This document shows, one piece after another, positions 1 to 8,917 of a stretch of 64,000 bases of DNA. The notes below the pieces were generated by a model. It worked only from the letters and a program-made list of their open reading frames with translations. It did no database searches and was not told the origin of the DNA. How positions within the stretch are numbered: position 1 is the stretch's first letter; each line of letters starts with the position of its first letter. The position numbers and the translations under genes were made by a program. The stretch comes from Phycisphaerales bacterium (GTDB taxonomy: Bacteria > Planctomycetota > Phycisphaerae > UBA1845). The DNA lies in assembly GCA_020852275.1 (NCBI GenBank), contig JADZBE010000011.1, positions 124,001 through 188,000 on the forward strand, written 5' to 3'.

Positions 1-1
1 G

Positions 2-1642
2 GCCGGGTGCGCGGCCGGCACGACGGTCGAAGTCCGCGACCTGTTCTACAACGTTCCCGCGCGGCGCAAGTTTCTTAAGGCCGCCGCGACGGAAACGGGG
101 CACATTACCGAAGTTTTCACGCGCGCGGCGCTGGCGTTTCCCGAGGTGGGTCTGCGGCTGATCAACAATGGGAAGACGGTCCACAATCTCCCGCCGACGC
201 CTAGCCGTGCGGCGCGCATCGCCGCCCTTTTCGGGCAGGAGCTGTCGAATGCCCTTCTGAGCATCGAGCGAAATGAGCGCGGGCTGATTCTCCACGCCTG
301 CGCCGCCCCGCCGGCGCAGTCGCGCGCCACCGGGACGTGGCAGTACTTCTTCGTCAACGGGCGCTACATCCGCGACCGCTTCCTGCAACACGCGGTGAAG
401 GAAGCGTATCGCGGGCTGATGGAGCCGATTCGTTTCCCCGTCGTGTTTCTCTACCTGACGATCGACCCGCACTTGGTGGACGTGAATGTGCATCCGACCA
501 AGATCGAAGTCCGCTGGGCCGACTCGAACCTGATCCACTCGCAGGTGCTCAGCAGTCTGCGCGAGGCGCTGCAGCGAGCAGACCTAACTCCCGGGCTGCG
601 GACGGACCGCGCGCGCCCGCCGATCGACCCGGCCGAGCAGGATCGCCTGCGCCGCGAGTTCGCCGAGTTGTTGCTGTCGAAGCCGCCCCTGCTGCAGTCG
701 CCGGGGGATTACTCGAACAGGCCGCCGCACGAGGGCCCGGCAGCCACCGGCAATCACGGTTTCGCAGCCGCGCGAGGCGAGGGAGGACTACAGGCCGATC
801 GCGGCATGGGCGGATTCCATGGCGGGCACGGCGAGGGCGCGTGCACGCCGCCGGCTGGACCCGGGCAGCCCACGCTCCGCGACGCCGCGCAGATGTGGCG
901 GTCGTTCTACGACAGACCCGATCGGGCGCCTGCGAGGGTTGATTCGCCTGTGGCGCAGCAGTCTGCGCATACGGACGGTCCCATGCCGGAACCGTGGCGG
1001 GCGCCGGATGCCCTGCGTGCCGCCGAGGGATCCGCGCAAGCCGGCATCGGCGCGGCCTTCGGTCTGGATCCGCAGCGCCGTGCCATTCAGCTTCACAACA
1101 TGTACATCGTCGCCGAGACGGATGATGGACTGCTCATCATCGACCAGCACGCGCTGCACGAGCGCATCATGTACGAGGTGCTGCGCTCGCGGATCATGAG
1201 CGGACCGCTCGAGTCGCAGCGCCTGCTCCTGCCGGAGACGATCAAGGCCTCGCCGCAGGATCTGGCGGTCATCGAATCGCGCCGCGACCTGCTGGAGCGT
1301 CTGGGCATCGAGGCGGACGCGTTCGGCGCGGATCGCATCGCGGTCCACGCGTTCCCCACGCTGCTGCGCGAGGCGGATGTCCCCGCGTTCCTCCGCGACC
1401 TGCTCGACCGCCTCGCGCGGCACACGGAGCATGAGCAACCCGAGGCGCTGATCCACGCCGTGCTGGACATGATGGCATGCAAGGCCGCGATCAAAGCCGG
1501 CGATCCGCTGACGCCCGACGAGATCGACGCGCTGGTGGCGCAGAAGCAGTTGGTCGAGCGGTCGAGCAACTGCCCGCACGGGCGTCCGACGACGCTGCGC
1601 TTGACGAAGTCCGACCTGGAGCGGCAGTTCAAGCGGACCTAG
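2..1642 (+). CDS. mutL: DNA mismatch repair protein MutL (5' end outside window)
   Basis: The reading frame is open from the first bases and has no start in view, so this is the C-terminal ~546 residues of MutL. The first visible residues contain the GHKL-ATPase motif GTTVEVRDLFYNVPARRKF. The N-terminal domain continues to the conserved VDVNVHPTK segment. A low-complexity Gly/His/Pro linker follows (about nt 690-1000), then the C-terminal dimerisation/endonuclease domain. That domain has the nuclease metal motif DQHALHERIMYE (nt 1142-1177), ACKAAIKAGD, and CPHGRPT near the end. The intact DQHA(X)2E(X)4E motif predicts the nicking type of MutL, as expected in bacteria without MutH; that is family knowledge. 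A strong terminator follows the stop codon. Confidence 0.96.
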   Translation, partial: AGCAAGTTVEVRDLFYNVPARRKFLKAAATETGHITEVFTRAALAFPEVGLRLINNGKTVHNLPPTPSRAARIAALFGQELSNALLSIERNERGLILHACAAPPAQSRATGTWQYFFVNGRYIRDRFLQHAVKEAYRGLMEPIRFPVVFLYLTIDPHLVDVNVHPTKIEVRWADSNLIHSQVLSSLREALQRADLTPGLRTDRARPPIDPAEQDRLRREFAELLLSKPPLLQSPGDYSNRPPHEGPAATGNHGFAAARGEGGLQADRGMGGFHGGHGEGACTPPAGPGQPTLRDAAQMWRSFYDRPDRAPARVDSPVAQQSAHTDGPMPEPWRAPDALRAAEGSAQAGIGAAFGLDPQRRAIQLHNMYIVAETDDGLLIIDQHALHERIMYEVLRSRIMSGPLESQRLLLPETIKASPQDLAVIESRRDLLERLGIEADAFGADRIAVHAFPTLLREADVPAFLRDLLDRLARHTEHEQPEALIHAVLDMMACKAAIKAGDPLTPDEIDALVAQKQLVERSSNCPHGRPTTLRLTKSDLERQFKRT

Positions 1643-1746
1643 GTCAGCGCCGCCACCGCGGTCGCCTCGAACCCGCCCGCGGAGACAGGGCTGCGTTGAC
1701 GGCGCGCTGCGCCGCGGATAACGTCAGCCTGAAAGAGCGGCGAGGC

Positions 1747-1773
1747 AGGCCCGGCGTCGGGCCTTCTTTTTTT
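1747..1773 (+). terminator. Intrinsic terminator after mutL
   Basis: A perfect 7-bp stem (AGGCCCG, loop GCGT, CGGGCCT) is followed at once by TCTTTTTTT. It lies 105 nt after the mutL stop and only 28 nt before the likely purA start. It therefore ends mutL transcription and could also act as a leader attenuator for purA. Confidence 0.85.
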
Positions 1774-1800
1774 GGGCGCAGTTCAAAGACGCAAGGCGAC

Positions 1801-3156
1801 TTGAATCAGACATCAAAAACCGCCGTGACGGACGTGCATCCGGGGCACTCCTGTGTCTTCGGTCTGATGTGGGGCGACGAGGGCAAGGGAAAGATCGTGG
1901 ACCTGCTGGCCGGCGGGTTCGACTGCGTCGTCCGTTACAACGGCGGCGCGAATGCCGGGCACACGGTCTGGATCGGGCCGGAGAAGTTCGCTCTGCACCT
2001 GCTTCCCGCAGGAATCCTTCGCACCGGCGTCGTCGCGGTGATCGGTCCGGGCGTGGTGGTCGATCCGCAAGCGCTGGTGCAGGAGATCACCGGTCTGACC
2101 GCCCGCGGCATGAAGATCGGCGACCAGCTCAAGATCAGCAGCCGCGCGCATCTGGTCATGCCGTATCACAAGCTCGAAGACCAGCTCAGCGAAGGCGTCG
2201 CGTCGGGCGGACAAAAGCTCGGCACCACCGTTCGCGGGATCGGTCCGTGCTACGCGGAGAAGGCACGGCGATCCGGCGGGATTCGCTTCGACGATCTGCT
2301 GCACGAGCCGGCGCTGGCGGACCGCGTCCGGCGCATCGTAGACAACAAGGCCCGCATCCTCGCAGCGCTCTACGGGCACGCACCGCCGCCGGATGTCGAA
2401 GCTTGCCTGCGGGTCATTGAGGACGCTCGGGCGTCGCTGTCCGGCTACATTTGCGACACGACGAAGTTTCTGGACGACGCCGTCCGGTCAGGGCGCAACC
2501 TGCTCTTTGAGGGCGCCAACGGGCTTCTACTGGATATCGATCATGGAACGTTTCCGTTTGTGACCTCCAGCAGCACGGGTCCGGCCGGGGTGGCGTCCGG
2601 CGCGGGCGTGCCGCCGACGGTTCTGCGGCGAACCCTCGGCGTGACCAAAGCGTATTCAACACGAGTGGGGTCCGGGCCGTTCGTGACGGAGCTTTCGGAT
2701 GCGGTGGGGGATCGCATCCGCGAGCAGGGGCACGAGTACGGCACGACGACGGGTCGCCCGCGGCGCTGCGGCTGGTTCGACGCGGTGGCGTGCCGGTACT
2801 CGGCGAGGCTGGGCGGGGCGACGGACATTGCCGTGATGCACCTGGACACGCTGGCGGGCTTTGAGCGCGTGGGGATCTGCACGGCCTATGAATGCGATGG
2901 CGAGCGGCTTGAGGTTCCGCCGGCGGGAGTCGCGCGACTCGAGCGTTGTCGTCCGGTGATTGAGTTTCTGCCCGGCTGGGCCGACGAGGTGCGCGAAGCG
3001 CGAACACGAGCGGAATTGCCGCCCCACGCGCGGGCGTATGTGGAGCGCATCGAATCCCTGATCGGCGCGTCGGTGACGATCGTCAGCGTCGGTCCGGAGC
3101 GATCTCAGACGCTGCTGGGGGGCGGCTGGGATCGCGTTGTCGGAGGGGCGGCGTAG
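1801..3156 (+). CDS. purA: Adenylosuccinate synthetase
   Basis: PurA catalyses IMP + aspartate + GTP to adenylosuccinate, the first committed step to AMP. The P-loop-like motif GDEGKGKIVDLLA and the NGGANAGHT segment are near the N-terminus. The C-terminal nucleotide/base region GTTTGRPRRCGWFD is present, and the length (~451 aa) is normal for the family. The frame is open further upstream, but the family begins just before FGLMWGDEGKG. TTG at 1801 has AAGG a few bases upstream and gives a short extension; GTG at 1825 is the alternative. No ATG precedes the P-loop. The start lies only 28 nt after the mutL terminator, so its promoter must overlap the terminator region or transcription is controlled there. 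Confidence 0.95.
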   Translation: MNQTSKTAVTDVHPGHSCVFGLMWGDEGKGKIVDLLAGGFDCVVRYNGGANAGHTVWIGPEKFALHLLPAGILRTGVVAVIGPGVVVDPQALVQEITGLTARGMKIGDQLKISSRAHLVMPYHKLEDQLSEGVASGGQKLGTTVRGIGPCYAEKARRSGGIRFDDLLHEPALADRVRRIVDNKARILAALYGHAPPPDVEACLRVIEDARASLSGYICDTTKFLDDAVRSGRNLLFEGANGLLLDIDHGTFPFVTSSSTGPAGVASGAGVPPTVLRRTLGVTKAYSTRVGSGPFVTELSDAVGDRIREQGHEYGTTTGRPRRCGWFDAVACRYSARLGGATDIAVMHLDTLAGFERVGICTAYECDGERLEVPPAGVARLERCRPVIEFLPGWADEVREARTRAELPPHARAYVERIESLIGASVTIVSVGPERSQTLLGGGWDRVVGGAA

Positions 3157-3384
3157 AGTGTGCGGGGCCCGCGCAACCGCGGGATCGTTGTCGGCCTGAC
3201 GAGGACGCCGGTGCTGTGCGTCCTCGGTATCACAACCGGCCGAGACGGGCGCGACATCAGAACCCCGCACGCAAGTGAGGGGCCTTGCGGCGCTTGGCTT
3301 TCCGTCGTGCGCGACTCGAACGATGCGAGATGCGCTGCCTTACGGGCGCGGCGGGGTACGGCGGCGGAAGCGGATGGGTGTCAC

Positions 3385-4260
3385 TTGAACGAGGTCGAGG
3401 TCATTCTGGAGCACACGCCGCAACCGACGGCGCCGCCTGTGCCGTCCGCGCCGCCTTCACGCGCGGCGCAACCCGCGCTCGACGTCCAGGCGGAACTCGG
3501 ACTCGCCCGAGCGCAATTGCCGCGGCACGTGGCGATCATCATGGACGGCAACGGCCGGTGGGCGAAGGCTCGCGGGTTGCCGCGGATCCGCGGGCATGAG
3601 CAGGGCGCGAAAACCGTCCGCCGCCTCGTGACGCACTGCGCGCGGCTGGGTCTGGACGCTCTGACGTTGTACTCCTTCAGCACGGAGAACTGGAAGCGTC
3701 CGCGCGAAGAGGTCGAGTTCCTGATGGGCCTCTATGCGGAGTACCTCGTCGCTGAAAGGCCCACGATCCTCGACAACAACGTTCGGTTCATCCACCTCGG
3801 CCGGCGCGAGGGCTTGCCCGCGTCGGTTCTGGAGGAGATGGATCGCACGGTCCGGCTCAGCGAGGGGAACGCGGGGCTGAAGCTGTGCCTCGCGCTGAAC
3901 TACGGATCGAGGGAGGAAATCCTTGACGCGGTGCGCGCCATCAGCCGGGAGACCGCGGACGGAACACTGAAGCCGTCGGAGATTGAGGAGCGCACCCTCC
4001 GGGATCGCCTCTACACGGCGGGCCTGCCGGACCCGGACCTGCTCATCCGCACGGCCTCGGAGTGGCGGCTCAGCAACTTCCTCCTGTGGCAGCTCAGCTA
4101 CGCGGAGATCTACGTCTGCGATACGTACTGGCCTGACTTCGGTGAGGCGGATTTCAACGCTGCGCTTCAGTCGTATGCCCGGCGCGAGCGACGCTTCGGC
4201 GATATCGGGACGAGCGCTTCCGCCGCCGCCGCGCCCGGCGCTGCCGTTGCCCCCCGTTGA
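3385..4260 (+). CDS. uppS: Isoprenyl transferase (undecaprenyl diphosphate synthase family)
   Basis: This is a cis-prenyltransferase that extends farnesyl diphosphate with isopentenyl diphosphate to the C55 lipid carrier for peptidoglycan and surface polysaccharides. HVAIIMDGNGRWAKARGLPR holds the catalytic Asp and the diphosphate-binding residues. YSFSTENWKRPREEV and the C-terminal DLLIRTASEWRLSNFLLWQL are family hallmarks (DLLIRTSGE.R.SNFL). It is ~291 aa with a ~45-residue Pro-rich N-terminal extension and an Ala-rich tail. The TTG at 3385 was chosen because it follows GGATGG; the frame upstream is open but carries a dispersed CTTACGGGCGCGG repeat (about 3340-3353) and is probably not translated. 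It sits 228 nt after purA. Confidence 0.94.
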   Translation: MNEVEVILEHTPQPTAPPVPSAPPSRAAQPALDVQAELGLARAQLPRHVAIIMDGNGRWAKARGLPRIRGHEQGAKTVRRLVTHCARLGLDALTLYSFSTENWKRPREEVEFLMGLYAEYLVAERPTILDNNVRFIHLGRREGLPASVLEEMDRTVRLSEGNAGLKLCLALNYGSREEILDAVRAISRETADGTLKPSEIEERTLRDRLYTAGLPDPDLLIRTASEWRLSNFLLWQLSYAEIYVCDTYWPDFGEADFNAALQSYARRERRFGDIGTSASAAAAPGAAVAPR

Positions 4261-4387
4261 GTTTCGGCGAGTTCGACAGGCCAGACCCAGCCGCTCTCTC
4301 GAAATCGCCGGCCGCGGCCATTGGAGGCTTCTACGGAGCTTCGGCACCTGCTCGGTCCAGGACAACCGGGGGCGGACCCGTCGTTGT

Positions 4388-4431
4388 AAAAAAGGGGGTG
4401 CCGCTCTCCCTCAGGGGAAGGAGAGCGGCAC
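4388..4431 (-). terminator. Possible intrinsic terminator between convergent uppS and thrC
   Basis: There is a perfect 12-bp inverted repeat, GTGCCGCTCTCC at 4398-4409 and GGAGAGCGGCAC at 4420-4431. Read on the minus strand it is followed by four C and then six T. That orientation would terminate the thrC transcript, although thrC ends ~390 nt earlier. The C spacer makes it imperfect. The hairpin could work in both directions. Confidence 0.45.
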
Positions 4432-4818
4432 TGTGGTCGTCCGCGTCACGAGGAGGGTGTGACGCGCTCAGGAGGAAAGAAGCCATGCGCCTTTCGGCGC
4501 CGCATCTGACAAGCACGCCGCGGACTTGAAATCCGCGCGCCTCCTCAACCCGTCGCCCACCCGCGGAAAATCCGCGCGTCGGCGTTCAACGGCTCTGGAT
4601 GTACACGCTCAGCGCAAAAACGCGATCTGATCGTTCAACTCACTCAACCGGACCCTGGAAGTTCAGACTTGATGACGCGAAATGATCTTGATCTGTAGCA
4701 GACGGTGCTGCTTCGCGTTGTTCCAAGGTTCGTCCATATTATTACCCCCCCGTTTCGGGAAAGCAAGGCCTGCGGAAAAAGTTTTTTCGCTTTTTCTTGG
4801 GGGATCAGGGGGCACGGC
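4432..4818. other. Gene-free stretch between uppS and thrC with two similar hairpins
   Basis: I see no credible gene here. Two short hairpins share the same arms: CGCGGA...TCCGCG at 4519-4537 and GCGGA...TCCGC at 4563-4575. The first superficially resembles a tRNA anticodon arm, but no D or T arm fits around it. A/T-rich runs occur near 4736-4795. Confidence 0.5.
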
Positions 4819-6024
4819 TCACAGCAGGGGGGCGGCTTCGGGGAGCAATGGACAGTTGAGGCAGGATTGGGCGGCCTCGATGTACTTCATTCCGCTCCCC
4901 GTGTTGAACAAGACCACGCATTCTTCCGGCTTTATCCAGCCTCCCGTCTGCAGCTTCCGTGTTGCGGCGAGGCACGCGCCGCCCTCCGGACAGGCGCACA
5001 CCCCCGTGGCCGACGCCAACGTCCGCATAGCCGCGAGAAGCTCTTCGTCCTCGATCATGACGGCGCATCCCCCGCTGCGGCGAAGCTCGCGCAGGATGAT
5101 GAAGTCCGCGATGGCCTGCGGGACACGCAGCCCCGCCGCCACCGTGCCGCCCTTGCCCCAGCGGTCGGCGAACTCCCGTCCGGCCTCGAACGCGCGCACG
5201 ATGGGTGCACACCCGCTGGACTGCACGGCGACGAACCGCGGTCGCTTCGCCCCGATCCAGCCCAGCGCCTCCATCTCGTCGAACGCCTTGGCCATGCCCA
5301 CCAGCCCCGTGCCGCCTCCCGTCGGATATACGATGACATCGGGCAACACCCAGTCGAACTGCTCGGCCAGCTCGTAACCCATGATCTTCTTGCCTTCCAC
5401 GCGGTACGGCTCCTTAAGCGTGGAGACGTCGAACCAGCCTTGCGAGGCCTTGCGAAGGGCGACCTCGCGCCCGCAGTCGTCGATCAGTCCGTCGATCAGC
5501 GTGACGTGCGCGCCGGACAGCTCGCATTCCAGCCGGTTAACAACGGGCACGTCCGCGGGCATGAACACGAAAGCTTCCAGCCCGGCCGCCGCCGCGTAGG
5601 CCGCCAGCGCGCCGCCCGCGTTTCCCGCCGAGGGCGCCACAAGCTTGCGCTGTCCGAAGTGCCGCGCCATGGTCACGGCCACGCTCATGCCCCGTGCCTT
5701 GAAGGAGCCGGTGGGATTGCAGGCTTCGTCCTTGACGAAGAGTTTCGGCAGGCCTAGCCGCTCTCCGAGGGCTTGCGCATGAATCAGGGGGGTGTCGCCT
5801 TCGCCGAGCGTGACGGGTTGCTCGCCGGGCGGAAGCGGCAGCAATTCGCGCCAGCGCCACGTGCCCGCGGGGCGGCGGCGGATCTCCTCGCGCGTCACGG
5901 CTCGCGCGACCTGCGCAAGGTCGTAGCGGACGGCCAGCGGCTTGCCGCAGGAGCAGAGGTTGATGCAGCGATCGGCGCCCTGCCGGGCACCGCAGGCGAA
6001 ACACTCAAGGGATTCAACGAACAT
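4819..6024 (-). CDS. thrC: Threonine synthase, PLP-dependent
   Basis: This enzyme converts O-phospho-L-homoserine to threonine in the cytoplasm. It is ~401 aa. The N-terminus has a small metal-binding-like knuckle (C8, C11, C24, C26). LGEGDTPL precedes the PLP lysine in CNPTGSFKARGMS (Lys about 109), and the phosphate-binding glycine loop is YPTGGGTGLVGM. This fits the archaeal/plant-like short threonine synthase branch; a related PLP lyase is less likely because of the knuckle plus GEGDTPL. The ATG at 6024 was preferred to one 39 nt upstream because GGGGGGAAA lies just before it. It is 110 nt downstream of the sarcosine-oxidase-like gene, with a REP-like hairpin between them. Confidence 0.9.
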   Translation of the reverse strand: MFVESLECFACGARQGADRCINLCSCGKPLAVRYDLAQVARAVTREEIRRRPAGTWRWRELLPLPPGEQPVTLGEGDTPLIHAQALGERLGLPKLFVKDEACNPTGSFKARGMSVAVTMARHFGQRKLVAPSAGNAGGALAAYAAAAGLEAFVFMPADVPVVNRLECELSGAHVTLIDGLIDDCGREVALRKASQGWFDVSTLKEPYRVEGKKIMGYELAEQFDWVLPDVIVYPTGGGTGLVGMAKAFDEMEALGWIGAKRPRFVAVQSSGCAPIVRAFEAGREFADRWGKGGTVAAGLRVPQAIADFIILRELRRSGGCAVMIEDEELLAAMRTLASATGVCACPEGGACLAATRKLQTGGWIKPEECVVLFNTGSGMKYIEAAQSCLNCPLLPEAAPLL

Positions 6025-6097
6025 GGTTTCCCCCCACGGGTTGGCGGGCCCTGCGGACCGCACCGCCCACGCGTCCCGTGAGTCTGGCCCCGCATTG

Positions 6098-6125
6098 CTG
6101 GATTCCCGCCTGCGCGGGAATGACG
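6098..6125. repeat. REP-like inverted repeat
   Basis: The sequence is GGATTCCCGCCTGCGCGGGA followed by ATGAC, a palindromic unit (TTCCCGC...GCGGGAA). Relatives occur at 10246-10269 and 63276-63380, so this is a dispersed family in this genome. It lies in the gap between two same-strand genes, where such hairpins often stabilise mRNA ends. Confidence 0.7.
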
Positions 6126-6134
6126 CGCGGAAAC

Positions 6135-7271
6135 TTACCTCCCAGGGTCGAATCGCTGCAGACCGAGGAAGCCGATCGGCGCATCCGTGCGACCCTCGAG
6201 CGCCATTTCCGCAAGGACGGCTCCGACGACCGGTGCAAACTTGAACCCGTGCCCGCTGAATCCCGCGGCGATGAAGACGTTGTCGTGGCGCGGGTGGCGG
6301 TCGAGGATGAAGTGCTCATCCGGCGTCAGGGTGTACAGGCATACAGCGTGGCGCAAAACGTCGGATTGCACGCCGGGAAGAAACGCCGACGCGAACTCGG
6401 CCACGCGCTCGACGTCCGCCCGGCTCAGGTCGCGATCCACTCTCGACGGATCGGGCACGCACTCGCCGCCGGTGTGCTCCGCGATCTTCATGGACGTGCC
6501 GTCCAGCGAAGGAAACCCGTAAAAATACCCCGCTTCTGTCTGAGCTATGAAAACCGGGCAATGATGCTCTGCGCCGTGCCAGCGGCTCCGCGTCCGAAGC
6601 CACAGTTGCACCTTGCGTTTCACGGTCAGGGGAAGGCCCAGCTCGCGCACCAGGGGCCCGGTCCATGGACCTGCGCACAGGAACAGCAGCGGGGCGCGGT
6701 ACGACTCGCCGTCCGTGTACACCGTCGCGCCCTCGGCGTTTGCCACCCAGGAGCGCACCGTCGTGTTCAGCACCAGCGTCGCGCCGAGCCGCCTGGCGAG
6801 ATCGGCGTGCGCCATCACGCAGCGCTCCACGTGAAGGAAGCCCGCGTCGCCTTCAAAGAGAAGCTCCATCTCCTCGTCCGGCGCGAAGCCTCCGAAGCGC
6901 CGCTCCCATTCGTCGCGCGGCACGGCGGGGATGTCCAGGTCGTGCTCGATCGCGGAGCGCCGCGCGCCGGCGATGAGGGCCTTGTGCGGATTCCCCGCCA
7001 GCAGCAATCCGCAGCGCACGAACAACTCGACGCCCATCTCGCGCGACAACTCATCCCACATCGGATACGCGCGGTGCAGCAGCGGCACATAGTCGGGATG
7101 CTCGAAGTAGGCCTTGCGAATGATTCTCGTTTCGCCGTGCGAACTGCCGCGATCATGGGCGAGGTCGAACTGCTCAAGACCCACCACGTCCACGCCGCGC
7201 CGGGCGAGGTGCGCGCACACGGCGCCGCCCATGCCGCCTAAGCCCACGACGATGGCCTGGCAGGTCCTCAC
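6135..7271 (-). CDS. FAD-dependent oxidoreductase, monomeric sarcosine oxidase / N-methyltryptophan oxidase type
   Basis: This is a DAO-superfamily flavoprotein that probably oxidises N-methyl or secondary amino acids to H2O2, an aldehyde and the amine. The N-terminal Rossmann motif VVGLGGMGGAVCAHLARRG is followed by the acidic end of strand 2 (VVGLEQFD) and SSHGETRIIR, typical of monomeric sarcosine oxidase. HAVCLYTLTPDEHFILD carries the cysteine that links FAD covalently in that family, and GFSGHGFKFAPVVG is the C-terminal FAD motif. It is 378 aa. The GTG start at 7271 overlaps the stop of the upstream DUF2723 gene (GTGA), so it is translationally coupled. The true substrate cannot be read from sequence. 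Confidence 0.88.
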   Translation of the reverse strand: MRTCQAIVVGLGGMGGAVCAHLARRGVDVVGLEQFDLAHDRGSSHGETRIIRKAYFEHPDYVPLLHRAYPMWDELSREMGVELFVRCGLLLAGNPHKALIAGARRSAIEHDLDIPAVPRDEWERRFGGFAPDEEMELLFEGDAGFLHVERCVMAHADLARRLGATLVLNTTVRSWVANAEGATVYTDGESYRAPLLFLCAGPWTGPLVRELGLPLTVKRKVQLWLRTRSRWHGAEHHCPVFIAQTEAGYFYGFPSLDGTSMKIAEHTGGECVPDPSRVDRDLSRADVERVAEFASAFLPGVQSDVLRHAVCLYTLTPDEHFILDRHPRHDNVFIAAGFSGHGFKFAPVVGAVLAEMALEGRTDAPIGFLGLQRFDPGR

Positions 7272-8917
7272 GGCGGTGAATCCTCCATCACCACGCGATA
7301 CACCGGTCCAACCGGCTCGAACCGGACCGGCTGATGCTCCAGCCAGTTGGGCAGGTAACCCGCATCCGTGCTCCCCACAAAATACGTCCCTGAACGCAGA
7401 TGATGGCGGCGCAGCGTCTCCGCGTCCACCGGCGGCGCCAGCCAGCCTTGCGCGTCGCGCCAGGGATCGAGACGAATGTCGCGCCGTCGCGCGTCGGACA
7501 CCTGCGCATACACGATCGCGCTGGCGAACTGCGAATCAGAAAACAGCATCGCGTCCGGCGGCAGAGCGTCGAACAGGTCGTTCAGGAAGCGCTCCGTCCC
7601 GTCGTCGCCGACCCGCCACGGCTGAAGGAACCAGTTGAAGGCGTCGCGATGGGCGATCTGCCGGGTGGGAAGCAGCGGGCATCGCGGCCAATACGCGCGC
7701 ATCAGGAGCGGGACCGTTGCATAAGCAAGCGGCGCGAGGGTACACGCCCCGAGCAAGGCGACCTCGCGCCGCACGCGCGCTCTTCGACCGGGCCCGCCCG
7801 GGCGCGGCGCGACCCACGCCTCGATGCCCACGGCGCAGGAAAGGGCGATGATGACGTGGACCGGCGCGAAAAACGTGTACTGATCGGCCACGTTGTAACG
7901 CACCACGAACGCCAGAAGCACCGCGGCATGAACGGTCATGAACGTCCACAGAGACCGCGGAACGCGCGATCGCAGTGCCCACCATCCTGGCAGACCCAGG
8001 ATGAGGACCGGCGTGGGGAAATTCATCACGACGTAGCCCGCCGACAGGGCGCAGAGCGCCGGCAGGTTGGACACATTCATGATGCCGCCCGCGTATGCAC
8101 CGACAAGCCACGAGTGCAGCGTCGCCGTCGCGCCGCCGAGTTGATCGAACGTGGCGAGCATCAGTGCCAGCAGCGGCGAAGCTCCCGCCAGCCAGCCCAC
8201 CAGGCCGGCACACGCCGCTCGCAGCGGGCCTCCAGCGCGGGGTGCGCGTCTCGTTCCTGACAGCGGGCTTCCTGATCGAGGCGCGGTTCCGGTTCCTGAC
8301 AGGGGGGCACCGGCTTTCCAGCCGGGGATTGCAAGGAGCGCGTACGCGGGCCAGGAGAGCAGCGCCAGATTATGCGTGGCCACTCCCAAGCCGTTGCACA
8401 CTCCCACAAGCACCGCCCACCCCGCGCGGCGCGTCTGAACGAACTGGGTCACGGCGATCCACTCGGCGGTCATCAAGGCGGTCGTCAGCGAAAGCACCTC
8501 CGCCCCCGTGCTCAGCCGCCACAACGTATGCGACAGCATGAGCAGCAGCACTCCGCAAACGACCGCAAGACGTCGCACGCGCCAGCAACCCAGCAGGTAC
8601 GCGGCGTTGGCCACGGTGATCGCGCCGAACAGTGCCGCCGAGAGATTGGCCGCCCGGGCTGCCGAAAGATCGGTCAAGGCGACCAGTGCCCGCGTCAACG
8701 CGTAATACGCCACGTGCGAGCGGCAGATCTGTCCGCTGACCAGCCACTGCCGCAGCAGCACGTGAAGCTGCGTCTCCCCAGAATCTCCCCACAGAAGCCC
8801 CGGCGCGCTGGTGGCGGCGTACAACGCGCCGCTGACGCCAAAGGCCAAGGCCCATGCGCGCAGCCCGCCGACTCGCCGGCCTGATGCAGGAGCAACATCG
8901 GCGAGAGGGCCCTTCAT
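7268..8917 (-). CDS. DUF2723 (TMEM260-like) multi-spanning membrane protein
   Basis: It is 549 aa with about ten or more hydrophobic segments. SAPGLLWGDSGETQLHVLL near residues 35-55 matches the WGDxGE signature of DUF2723, a family of GT-C-fold membrane glycosyltransferase-like proteins. The C-terminal ~130 residues are soluble and probably face outside. It lies between a GT4 glycosyltransferase (ATGA overlap) and an oxidoreductase (GTGA overlap), which suggests glycoconjugate or protein glycosylation work. An insertion of about 30 residues rich in G, P, S, T and R (about residues 200-232) is encoded by a dispersed repeat, not by family sequence. The exact reaction is unknown. Confidence 0.82.
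   Translation of the reverse strand: MKGPLADVAPASGRRVGGLRAWALAFGVSGALYAATSAPGLLWGDSGETQLHVLLRQWLVSGQICRSHVAYYALTRALVALTDLSAARAANLSAALFGAITVANAAYLLGCWRVRRLAVVCGVLLLMLSHTLWRLSTGAEVLSLTTALMTAEWIAVTQFVQTRRAGWAVLVGVCNGLGVATHNLALLSWPAYALLAIPGWKAGAPLSGTGTAPRSGSPLSGTRRAPRAGGPLRAACAGLVGWLAGASPLLALMLATFDQLGGATATLHSWLVGAYAGGIMNVSNLPALCALSAGYVVMNFPTPVLILGLPGWWALRSRVPRSLWTFMTVHAAVLLAFVVRYNVADQYTFFAPVHVIIALSCAVGIEAWVAPRPGGPGRRARVRREVALLGACTLAPLAYATVPLLMRAYWPRCPLLPTRQIAHRDAFNWFLQPWRVGDDGTERFLNDLFDALPPDAMLFSDSQFASAIVYAQVSDARRRDIRLDPWRDAQGWLAPPVDAETLRRHHLRSGTYFVGSTDAGYLPNWLEHQPVRFEPVGPVYRVVMEDSPP
8304..8325. repeat. Dispersed 22-bp palindromic repeat inside the DUF2723 gene
   Basis: GGGGCACCGGCTTTCCAGCC + GG is identical, in inverse orientation, to 18950-18971 upstream of rsmA. 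Near-copies of a second motif (GGTTCCTGACAG-like) flank it. The core CCGGCTTTCCAGCCGG is palindromic. Here it lies in frame and adds residues to the protein. Confidence 0.8.

Noticed and set aside
4500-4580. Possible tRNA-Ser(UGA), because CGCGGACTTGAAATCCGCG looks like an anticodon arm.
   Set aside because: No D arm, T arm (GGTTCGA) or acceptor stem fits; a second similar hairpin 40 nt away shows it is a repeat.
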